13,648 bases of DNA, from positions 1 through 13,648 of the forward strand of contig JALRGP010000018.1 in assembly GCA_023259685.1 (NCBI GenBank), in the 5' to 3' direction. A program made the translations under genes and the position numbers. This document shows positions 7,720 to 13,648 of this stretch, piece by piece. The stretch is from Alphaproteobacteria bacterium (GTDB taxonomy: Bacteria; Pseudomonadota; Alphaproteobacteria; JALRGP01). The notes beneath the pieces are model-generated. The model was not told where the DNA came from and searched no databases. It saw only the letters and a list, made by a program, of their open reading frames with translations. Every line of letters begins with the position of its first letter. The stretch's first letter is position 1.

Positions 7720-9600
7720 TTACACATCCACTTGAATAAAGTTGGCATGTTCTTGAATAAAATGAAAGCGTGTCGCGGGATTTTTTCCCATCAACGTCAT
7801 GACTATCTCATCGCCGTTCTCACCAAGGCTTACTTGATACAGTCTGCGCAACGATGGATCCATCGTTGTTGTTTTAAGTTGGTTGGCATTCATTTCACCA
7901 AGACCCTTAAACCGTCCAATATCCACGTGGGTATATTTTTTAAAAGCTGTCTTAAGAAGGCGGTCTTTTTCACCGTCGTCTTTGGCATATTCGACGATGT
8001 TTTTATAACTGAGGCGGTAAAGGGGCGGACACGCCAAATAAATATGTCCTTTTTCAATAAGGGGCTTCATTTCCTTAAAGAAAAATGTCAATAATAACGA
8101 TGCAATATGGGCCCCATCCACATCGGCGTCCGTCATGATAATAATTTTTCCGTACCGAAGTAGGTCGATATTAAAATCTTTTCCTGCGCCGCATCCAATG
8201 GCGGTGATCAAATCCTTAACTTCTTTATTTTGTGAAATTTTTTCATCGGACGCACTGACCACATTCAATATCTTGCCCTTTAACGGTAAGATGGCTTGGG
8301 TCCGCCGGTCTCTGGCCTGTTTGGCTGACCCCCCTGCCGAATCTCCTTCCACCAAAAACAACTCGCTTTCTTGCACCTCTTTTGTGGTGCAATCGGTCAA
8401 TTTTCCTGGCAAGCGCAAACGCTTTGTGGCCGATGACCTGGATACCGTTTTTTGACTGAGACGTTGGTCTAATCGGTCCAGTAGCTTTTGAATAATACCA
8501 TCAGAATAGGTGGGATTTTTCGTCAAAAAATTCATAATTTGTGTGCCGATACCATTTTCAATTGGTTTTGAAATATGGGCAGATAAAAGTTTATCCTTGG
8601 TTTGACCTTGAAATTGAGCGTCCTCTATAAAACATGATATAACTGCCTTTGACATGGAAAAGATATCATCGGCGGTAATGGAGGCAATTTTCTTCTCATT
8701 CATTTTTTCGCCGTACAAACGGAATCCTTTTAAAATGCCTTGGCGAAAGGCGGCCTCGTGGGTACCGCCCATGGGTGTTAATACGCCATTGCAGTACGAA
8801 TAAAGATTGGGCGTCACATCATCATCAAAGACGCACGCCCATTCAATTTTATGATTGTTTAAAAAGCTAAATTCTCCACAAAACATGGTATCTTCATTCG
8901 TATCAACAAGGTTTTTAAGGTAATCCTTTAATCCATGTTCATAAAAAAATGTGGTTTGTTTAGGGACACGGTCATCCTTTACTTCGCAAATCCATTTAAT
9001 TTTGATTTTAAATAAATAGGCTTTGGCTTGAATGCGCTCATACACAATCGCAGGATCAAAAGATAAATCACCAAAAATTTCAGGATCTGGGTGAAACGTC
9101 ACCGCGGTTCCACGTTTAAAAAAAGATAATTCCTCTTTTGTCAGTGTCGATGTCACGTGACCTTTGGAATAGGTTTGGTACCAATGGTGCTTTTCTCTCC
9201 ACACATCAATGGTTAAATGATCACACAAGGCATTCACAACACTCAGGCCAACCCCATGAAGGCCGGCCGATTGGCTGTAGGCGCCTTTGTCGAACTTACC
9301 CCCAGAATGAAGGGTCGTCATTAAAATTTCAAGGGCTGATTTCCCTGGATATTTAGGATGTTCGTCGGTTGGAATGCCTCGGCCATCATCACAAATACGA
9401 ATAGATCCATCGGATAAATAAGTAACCTCAATAGATTTTCCAAAACCAGCCAACACCTCATCCATAGAATTATCCAAAATTTCGTTGACTAAATGGTGCA
9501 AAGCCATCAAATCAACGCCGCCAATGTACATTCCCGGGCGCTTGCGGACCGGTTCTAATCCTTCTAAGACTTGAATATTTTTTGCGCTGTAATTATCCAA
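7720..9600 (-). CDS. parE: DNA topoisomerase IV subunit B
   Basis: ParE is the ATPase subunit of topoisomerase IV, which with ParC unlinks daughter chromosomes. The 626-residue product has the GHKL ATPase site (EPVRKRPGMYIGG at 16-28, Glu40 and Asn44 in EILDNSMDE, DDGRGIP at 71-77, GGKF at 100-103, GLHGVG at 113-118), the transducer lysine in QTK (333-335), the TOPRIM metal site (EGDSAGG at 418-424, DADVDG at 491-496) and the C-terminal RFKGLGEMN (563-571). It lacks the long insert found after TOPRIM in the neighbouring GyrB, which is why I call it ParE. The start codon is TTG at 9600: the preceding in-frame codons are CCT and the stop TGA, the next Met is residue 24 inside the ATPase motif, and residues 3-14 match the usual ParE N-terminus. 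No good Shine-Dalgarno site is visible. It is divergent from gyrB and leads the tadA-gpsA string. Confidence 0.95.
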   Translation of the reverse strand: MDNYSAKNIQVLEGLEPVRKRPGMYIGGVDLMALHHLVNEILDNSMDEVLAGFGKSIEVTYLSDGSIRICDDGRGIPTDEHPKYPGKSALEILMTTLHSGGKFDKGAYSQSAGLHGVGLSVVNALCDHLTIDVWREKHHWYQTYSKGHVTSTLTKEELSFFKRGTAVTFHPDPEIFGDLSFDPAIVYERIQAKAYLFKIKIKWICEVKDDRVPKQTTFFYEHGLKDYLKNLVDTNEDTMFCGEFSFLNNHKIEWACVFDDDVTPNLYSYCNGVLTPMGGTHEAAFRQGILKGFRLYGEKMNEKKIASITADDIFSMSKAVISCFIEDAQFQGQTKDKLLSAHISKPIENGIGTQIMNFLTKNPTYSDGIIQKLLDRLDQRLSQKTVSRSSATKRLRLPGKLTDCTTKEVQESELFLVEGDSAGGSAKQARDRRTQAILPLKGKILNVVSASDEKISQNKEVKDLITAIGCGAGKDFNIDLLRYGKIIIMTDADVDGAHIASLLLTFFFKEMKPLIEKGHIYLACPPLYRLSYKNIVEYAKDDGEKDRLLKTAFKKYTHVDIGRFKGLGEMNANQLKTTTMDPSLRRLYQVSLGENGDEIVMTLMGKNPATRFHFIQEHANFIQVDV

Positions 9601-9625
9601 AGGTCATCATTGTAGTGTGATTCTT

Positions 9626-9640
9626 ATGTCAGTATGACAT
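9626..9640. promoter_or_regulatory. Inverted repeat over the gyrB -35 box, candidate operator
   Basis: ATGTCA and TGACAT form a perfect 6-bp inverted repeat with a 3-base centre (GTA). The right arm covers nearly all of the proposed -35 box of gyrB. A further pair, GGTCAT at 9602-9607 and ATGACC at 9639-9644, shares the TGAC core. A repressor or supercoiling-responsive factor binding here is inference. Confidence 0.35.
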
Positions 9641-9662
9641 GACCCATGGATGAACGTATAAT
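9634..9662 (+). promoter_or_regulatory. Sigma-70-type promoter of gyrB
   Basis: ATGACA (9634-9639, five of six matches to TTGACA) and a perfect TATAAT (9657-9662) are 17 bases apart, the ideal spacing. The predicted transcript would begin near 9669, leaving a leader of about 50 bases before the gyrB ATG. Confidence 0.65.
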
Positions 9663-9718
9663 TTGATTGGTTTATTGATAAAGACTAAAATAAGAAAAAT
9701 GTTTTCTTTTATCATGAT

Positions 9719-12121
9719 ATGAATTCTTCTGATCCCAACGCTTCATCTTCCCAAGATAATGCTCAAGATTACGGCGCCCAAGCTATTAAAATTTTAAAAG
9801 GCCTTGAGGCCGTTCGTAAACGTCCAGGCATGTATATTGGCGATACCGATGATGGGACGGGTCTTCATCATATGGTTTATGAAGTTGTTGATAATGCTAT
9901 CGACGAAGCTTTGGCTGGTTATTGCACGGATGTCACCGTCACAATTGAATCGGATGGATCTGTCAGTGTCCAAGATAATGGTCGTGGTATTCCTGTTGGT
10001 ATTCACGAAGAAATGGGTGTGTCTGCAGCCGAAGTCATCATGACCCAACTTCATGCCGGTGGTAAATTCGATCAAAATTCTTATAAGGTTTCCGGTGGTC
10101 TCCATGGTGTTGGTGTATCGGTTGTGAACGCTTTATCTGTCAAACTTGAATTGACAATTGAACGTGCTGGTAAAATCCATTTCATGAGCTTTACCCACGG
10201 TGTGGCTGACGCACCTTTGCATATTATTGGGGATGCACCTCAAGGTCAATCAGGGACAAAAGTTCGTTTTTGGCCGTCTTGTGAAACATTTACAAATGTT
10301 TATTTTGAAAGACCAATCATTGAACATCGCCTGAGAGAATTGGCATTTTTGAACTCAGGTATTCGCATTCATTTAAAAGACCTCAGGGCTGAATCTTTGT
10401 ATGATGTGTCATTTTGTTTTGATGGGGGATTAAAAGAATTCGTCAAATATCTCAACAAAGGAAAGCACACCTTGCATCCCGATTCTATTTACGGATCATG
10501 TCAATCTGGACATATGTCCGTTGAATGTGCATTAGAATGGACCGACAGCTATCATGAAACCATGTTGTGTTTTACCAACAATATCCCTCAACGGGACGGT
10601 GGGACGCACCTGGCAGGTTTTCGTGGTGCTTTGACCCGTATTGTCAATAACTTGGTCATGAATTCTCCCCAAGGAAAAAAAGATTCAAAGCTCAATGTTA
10701 CGGGTGATGATATTCGCGAAGGACTTTGTTGTGTATTATCCGTGAAAGTCCCGGATCCAAAATTCTCATCACAAACCAAAGACAAGCTGGTGTCATCAGA
10801 GGTTCGCCCAGTTGTGGAATCAGAGGTGGCAAAAATTCTTGAGATTTGGTTTGAGGAAAATCCTGCCCACACAAAAGCCATCATATCCAAAGTTTTAGAA
10901 GCCGCCGCCGCCCGTGAGGCCGCAAAACGTGCCCGAGAACTGACACGGCGAAAAGGCGCCCTTGACATTGCGTCTCTTCCTGGAAAATTGGCTGATTGTC
11001 AAGAAAAAGACCCCAGCCTATCTGAGTTGTTCATTGTTGAGGGAGATTCTGCAGGAGGATCGGCCAAACAAGCAAGAGACCGAAAATACCAAGCCATTTT
11101 GCCATTAAAAGGTAAAATTTTGAACGTTGAGCGAGCAAGGTTTGATAAAATGTTAGCATCTGCTGAGGTGGGGACGCTGATTACCGCCCTTGGGACGGGA
11201 ATCGGTAATGAGGAGTTTAATTTAAATAAATTACGCTATCACAAAGTTGTCATCATGACCGACGCGGACGTGGACGGCAGCCATATTCGCACATTGCTTT
11301 TGACATTTTTTTATCGCCAAATGCGTTCTTTGATTGAAGCTGGATATTTGTATATTGCACAGCCCCCCTTGTATCGGATGAAACGTGGATCCTCGGAAGT
11401 GTATTTAAAAGATGACAAAGCTTTAGATCATTATTTAATCCAAGTGGCATCAAAAGAAATTACATTAAAAACCTCAAAGGGATTCAGCCTGAGTGGCGAG
11501 CCTTTACAACATTTTTGCGAACAATTTTTATTGAAATCTCTATCGCCCATTAATTCATTAATGCGAAAATTGAATCATCGTTTTATTTTGGAATGTTTGC
11601 TGTGCGTTGATACGTTTAATGACACAATACATCTGGAAAAATTACTTAATCAATTCGATCCTCAAAAAAATTTGTGGACCATTAGTGTGGGTGGTGATCA
11701 GATATCAATTTTTTGTGAACGCCTGGGTGTGAAAGAAGGGTTTTTTGTATCAAAAGATATTTTTGACACCCCTGAAATGATGGCTTTGTTGTCTGTGAAG
11801 CATGAATTACAAGACGTATTATCCGATCATGTGTGGATTAATGATAAAGCATATTTTGGTGTTGCCACCATTATGGAAGCCATTTTAAATATTGGCAAAA
11901 AAGGTATGGCCATCAGCCGTTACAAAGGTTTGGGAGAAATGAATCCAGAACAATTATGGCAAACAACTCTGGATCCAGAAGCCAGAACATTGCTACAAGT
12001 CAAATTATCTCACGCCGAAGAGGCAGAAGAAATATTCTCTACATTGATGGGGGATGTGGTCGAACCGCGGCGTGAATTTATCCAAGATAATGCTCTAAAG
12101 GTCGTAAACTTGGACGCATAG
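9719..12121 (+). CDS. gyrB: DNA gyrase subunit B
   Basis: GyrB is the ATPase subunit of DNA gyrase, which with GyrA introduces negative supercoils. At 800 residues it has the normal length for a proteobacterial GyrB. The GHKL site is complete: VRKRPGMYIGDTDDGTGLHH (32-51), catalytic Glu55 and Asn59 in EVVDNAIDEALAG, QDNGRGIP (85-92), GGKF (114-117) and GGLHGVGVSVVNALS (126-140). The transducer has QRDGGTH (291-297) and the ATP-contacting Lys354 in QTK. TOPRIM has EGDSAGG (441-447) and DADVDG (515-520). The region about 575-705 matches the divergent insert that separates GyrB from ParE, and the tail carries RYKGLGEMNPEQLWQTT (734-750). The ATG at 9719 has no Shine-Dalgarno site; a weak AAGAAAA/TTTTCTT hairpin (9692-9708) lies just before it. 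The gene is not next to dnaN or recF in this window; its neighbour is the divergent parE. Confidence 0.97.
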   Translation: MNSSDPNASSSQDNAQDYGAQAIKILKGLEAVRKRPGMYIGDTDDGTGLHHMVYEVVDNAIDEALAGYCTDVTVTIESDGSVSVQDNGRGIPVGIHEEMGVSAAEVIMTQLHAGGKFDQNSYKVSGGLHGVGVSVVNALSVKLELTIERAGKIHFMSFTHGVADAPLHIIGDAPQGQSGTKVRFWPSCETFTNVYFERPIIEHRLRELAFLNSGIRIHLKDLRAESLYDVSFCFDGGLKEFVKYLNKGKHTLHPDSIYGSCQSGHMSVECALEWTDSYHETMLCFTNNIPQRDGGTHLAGFRGALTRIVNNLVMNSPQGKKDSKLNVTGDDIREGLCCVLSVKVPDPKFSSQTKDKLVSSEVRPVVESEVAKILEIWFEENPAHTKAIISKVLEAAAAREAAKRARELTRRKGALDIASLPGKLADCQEKDPSLSELFIVEGDSAGGSAKQARDRKYQAILPLKGKILNVERARFDKMLASAEVGTLITALGTGIGNEEFNLNKLRYHKVVIMTDADVDGSHIRTLLLTFFYRQMRSLIEAGYLYIAQPPLYRMKRGSSEVYLKDDKALDHYLIQVASKEITLKTSKGFSLSGEPLQHFCEQFLLKSLSPINSLMRKLNHRFILECLLCVDTFNDTIHLEKLLNQFDPQKNLWTISVGGDQISIFCERLGVKEGFFVSKDIFDTPEMMALLSVKHELQDVLSDHVWINDKAYFGVATIMEAILNIGKKGMAISRYKGLGEMNPEQLWQTTLDPEARTLLQVKLSHAEEAEEIFSTLMGDVVEPRREFIQDNALKVVNLDA

Positions 12122-12134
12122 TGCCAATAGATAA

Positions 12135-12162
12135 AATAGCCAATCCGCAATGATTGGCTATT
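12135..12162. terminator. Hairpin between gyrB and the convergent gene
   Basis: An 11-bp perfect stem (AATAGCCAATC and GATTGGCTATT) with a 6-base loop lies 13 bases after the gyrB stop and 16 bases beyond the end of the leftward gene. On the minus strand it is followed by TTATC after TATT, a better T run than on the plus strand. It probably serves both convergent genes. Confidence 0.6.
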
Positions 12163-12178
12163 GATCATAATGGTTTTA

Positions 12179-12907
12179 TTATTCAGGCCACACTTGATTG
12201 ACGTAGAATTCAAATGTATTCCAAAAATTTTGAAATGCTTCACATTGTTCTTCTTTGATTTTGTCGAATCTTTCAGCCAAAAAGTCATTCAGAACCTTAT
12301 AATTAAGTTCTTTCGTATTATAAGGATTTTTTATATTAGAATAAGAAGCATTATACAGATAATCTTCAGGCTTTAACCAATGATCTCCTATATTGATTTC
12401 TGAAGTGTCAGATGTTATGTAAAAGCTACCATCACCCCCTGATTTCACAAATAATGGAAATAACTCCACGACTTCCTCTTCATCTTCTGAATTTTTCGAA
12501 ACCTTTTGATCCTTATTTATTTTAAATCGGCACAATCCATTTTTGAAAAAAGAGAGACCATTTTTATTAGTTAAATTATAAAAGCCTTTGGACCAATCAA
12601 CATAATCTACTGGATAATGCTTAAGAGTTATCTTGTGGATGGAACGATTATATGTAGAATTATCAAGAGTACTCCTGACATATTTAATTAATTCTTTTAA
12701 AAGCTTACATGAAGTATTAATATCTCCTTTAATTTGTTTATCAGAAAAATAATTTTGCTCTATAACTGCTTTGGCATTATCTGAAAACTTCTTTGATTTT
12801 TGTCGTAATTCTTTAAACATATTTGGAACTGATAGCGTTGTAATATTTTTTAAAAAATTTTCATAAAATCCAATGACTGCATTGTGCGCAGTATCATGAG
12901 AAAACAT
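12179..12907 (-). CDS. Distal half of a frame-split gene of unknown function
   Basis: This 242-codon frame is not recognised. Its ATG is probably not a true start: the same frame is open for 11 codons upstream, back to an A9 tract at 12941-12949 where it joins the preceding half if one A is removed. The product is Lys/Asn-rich and mostly polar, with no membrane segment. Near its start is RMFSHDTAHNAVIGFYENF, followed by a helical stretch (to about residue 80) ending in LLKELIKYVRSTLD. That layout vaguely recalls the phosphoacceptor helix pair of histidine kinases (FxHD box), but no ATP-binding N, G1 or G2 motif follows, so I do not call it a kinase. An acidic patch (SEDEEEVVE) lies near residue 142. 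Transcription probably ends at the hairpin before gyrB's 3' end. Confidence 0.55.
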   Translation of the reverse strand: MFSHDTAHNAVIGFYENFLKNITTLSVPNMFKELRQKSKKFSDNAKAVIEQNYFSDKQIKGDINTSCKLLKELIKYVRSTLDNSTYNRSIHKITLKHYPVDYVDWSKGFYNLTNKNGLSFFKNGLCRFKINKDQKVSKNSEDEEEVVELFPLFVKSGGDGSFYITSDTSEINIGDHWLKPEDYLYNASYSNIKNPYNTKELNYKVLNDFLAERFDKIKEEQCEAFQNFWNTFEFYVNQVWPE

Positions 12908-13565
12908 TCGAGTTGTTCCCTCTACAACCCCGAGATGGGCTTTTTTTTTGATCCGATCTAATTAATTTATCACTTACCACATCAAAGAACAAGATGTAAG
13001 ATGGAAAATTCTCATGAGTATATTGATCGACAAAGGTTTTTTGTCCAATTGATCTGTTTTTTGCTTGTGGATTAGGATGAGCAGATAATATTAAAAAAAT
13101 ACGTTGATCCAATGGTCTTTCATCAAACACCATTGGATTGTCATAATCATAATATAAATTAGGATCTTTCGCTAAGTTTCTATTCAAAAAGTTCAACAAT
13201 GGAACTGGCATCCCTGATAAAAATTCTTTGGGCGCTTCTTTTTTAAATTGATCTATGGATACGGCTATTTTTGATATATTCGATTGTGTTTTTTCCAAGT
13301 GAGAAGAGAATGTATCTCCTTTTAAGGAGATCAAATCTTTTGCTGCTGCGAGTAACCGCGTCATCATCACCATCACACCATTGGAAAATTGTTGTGTATA
13401 ATGAATATCTTTGGATACTGTCCATATTTGTTCCAAATAATTCAAAGATGTTTCAACCTTATTCAAAAAAACATTTGGTGTATTTAAACCTTCATTGACA
13501 TTACGATAGCCGTCTTTTTTCCAACATTCATCCATAAATATATTGAATGCTATTTCTTGTTCCAC
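12894..13565 (-). CDS. Proximal half of a frame-split gene of unknown function
   Basis: The product (223 residues from the GTG at 13565) is not recognised. I prefer GTG 13565 over GTG 13577 because GAGG at 13575-13572 lies 6 bases before it and because it starts 1 base after the stop of the preceding gene. The sequence is mixed helical, with a predicted amphipathic stretch (VMVMMTRLLAAAKDLISL, about residues 64-81) and a strand-like core (RIFLILSAHPNPQ, then YILFFDVVSDKLIRSDQKK). After that last KK, at an A9 tract, about 17 unrelated residues (SPSRGCRG...) follow before TGA. Skipping one A instead gives KKAHLGVVEGTTRMFSHD and continues into the downstream frame. The 17-residue tail is therefore probably out of frame. 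No signal peptide or membrane segment is visible. Confidence 0.55.
   Translation of the reverse strand: MEQEIAFNIFMDECWKKDGYRNVNEGLNTPNVFLNKVETSLNYLEQIWTVSKDIHYTQQFSNGVMVMMTRLLAAAKDLISLKGDTFSSHLEKTQSNISKIAVSIDQFKKEAPKEFLSGMPVPLLNFLNRNLAKDPNLYYDYDNPMVFDERPLDQRIFLILSAHPNPQAKNRSIGQKTFVDQYTHENFPSYILFFDVVSDKLIRSDQKKSPSRGCRGNNSNVFS
12941..12949 (-). other. A9 tract at the frame break of the split gene
   Basis: Nine consecutive A residues (coding strand) sit in ATC-A9-GCC, in the middle of a roughly 70-base zone where both frames are open. Eight or eleven A residues would restore one reading frame across 12179-13577. This fits replication slippage, transcriptional slippage or a homopolymer sequencing error. 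Confidence 0.7.
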
Positions 13566-13566
13566 A

Positions 13567-13648
13567 CTACCCCTCACTTTTTAAAAGGTCTTGAGCAGCC
13601 TGCATAATAAGATCAAACAAACCAGAAGAACCACCCTGATCATCATGT
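13567..13648 (-). CDS. C-terminal end of an unidentified gene, 5' end outside window
   Basis: Only the last 26 codons before TAG are visible. The translated end reads HDDQGGSSGLFDLIMQAAQD and then LLKSEG: a Gly/Ser-rich linker followed by a short amphipathic helix. The frame is open to the window edge, and the next gene's GTG starts 1 base after this stop with its ribosome site inside this gene, which is what a real upstream gene in an operon would look like. No function can be assigned. Confidence 0.5.
   Translation of the reverse strand, partial: HDDQGGSSGLFDLIMQAAQDLLKSEG

Noticed and set aside
7564..8094. Plus-strand open frame of 176 codons opposite tadA and parE
   Set aside because: It is antisense to two well-supported genes, has odd composition (many His, Cys and Phe) and no ribosome site.
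9592..9602. DnaA box-like TTATCCAAA near the parE start, suggesting an origin
   Set aside because: A single imperfect match inside coding sequence, without clustered boxes or an AT-rich unwinding element.
9619..9623. GATTC as a CcrM (GANTC) methylation control site upstream of gyrB
   Set aside because: One five-base match is expected by chance; no CtrA-type TTAA-N7-TTAA accompanies it.
8260..11140. Gene conversion between the TOPRIM regions of parE and gyrB
   Set aside because: The proteins are nearly identical around EGDSAGGSAKQARDR, but the DNA differs at many synonymous positions, so protein-level conservation explains it.

Overview
The window is AT-rich (by eye about one third G+C) and reads as an alphaproteobacterial chromosome, probably a host-associated lineage of the Holosporales/Rickettsiales type. 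The support is a zinc-ribbon (MJ0042-type) plus transmembrane protein of the kind common in Alphaproteobacteria, separate GyrB and ParE subunits, weak or absent Shine-Dalgarno sites at several genes, and many A9 tracts inside genes. The lineage is inference; no search was run.

Left part (1-5224, plus strand): the 3' portion of a very large gene enters from outside the window. It encodes at least 1380 residues of what looks like a surface or secreted protein built from degenerate Ig-like beta-sandwich repeats, with an alpha-helical insertion in the first repeat. It ends in a hairpin that includes its own stop codon. Two small membrane-anchored genes follow: a zinc-ribbon protein, then a coiled-coil protein whose start codon overlaps the stop of the first.

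Middle-left part (5196-9600, minus strand): a leftward gene string runs parE (topoisomerase IV subunit B), tadA (tRNA adenosine deaminase), a possible 39-codon ORF, gpsA (glycerol-3-phosphate dehydrogenase) and a polytopic membrane protein of unknown function whose start overlaps the gpsA stop. The spacing suggests one or two transcription units.

Middle-right part (9601-12162): gyrB runs rightwards, divergent from parE across 118 bases that hold a good sigma-70-type promoter for gyrB and an inverted repeat over its -35 box. The two type II topoisomerase ATPase subunits therefore share a control region. A hairpin after gyrB probably stops transcription from both sides.

Right part (12179-13648, minus strand): the end of an unidentified gene is followed after 1 base by a gene of unknown function that is split in two frames at an A9 tract. 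Removing one A joins the halves into one frame of about 461-465 residues. This is the most notable anomaly in the window: a young pseudogene, a sequencing error, or a gene rescued by slippage at poly(A). I found no RNA gene, CRISPR array, insertion sequence or prophage. No stretch longer than 300 bases lacks a gene.
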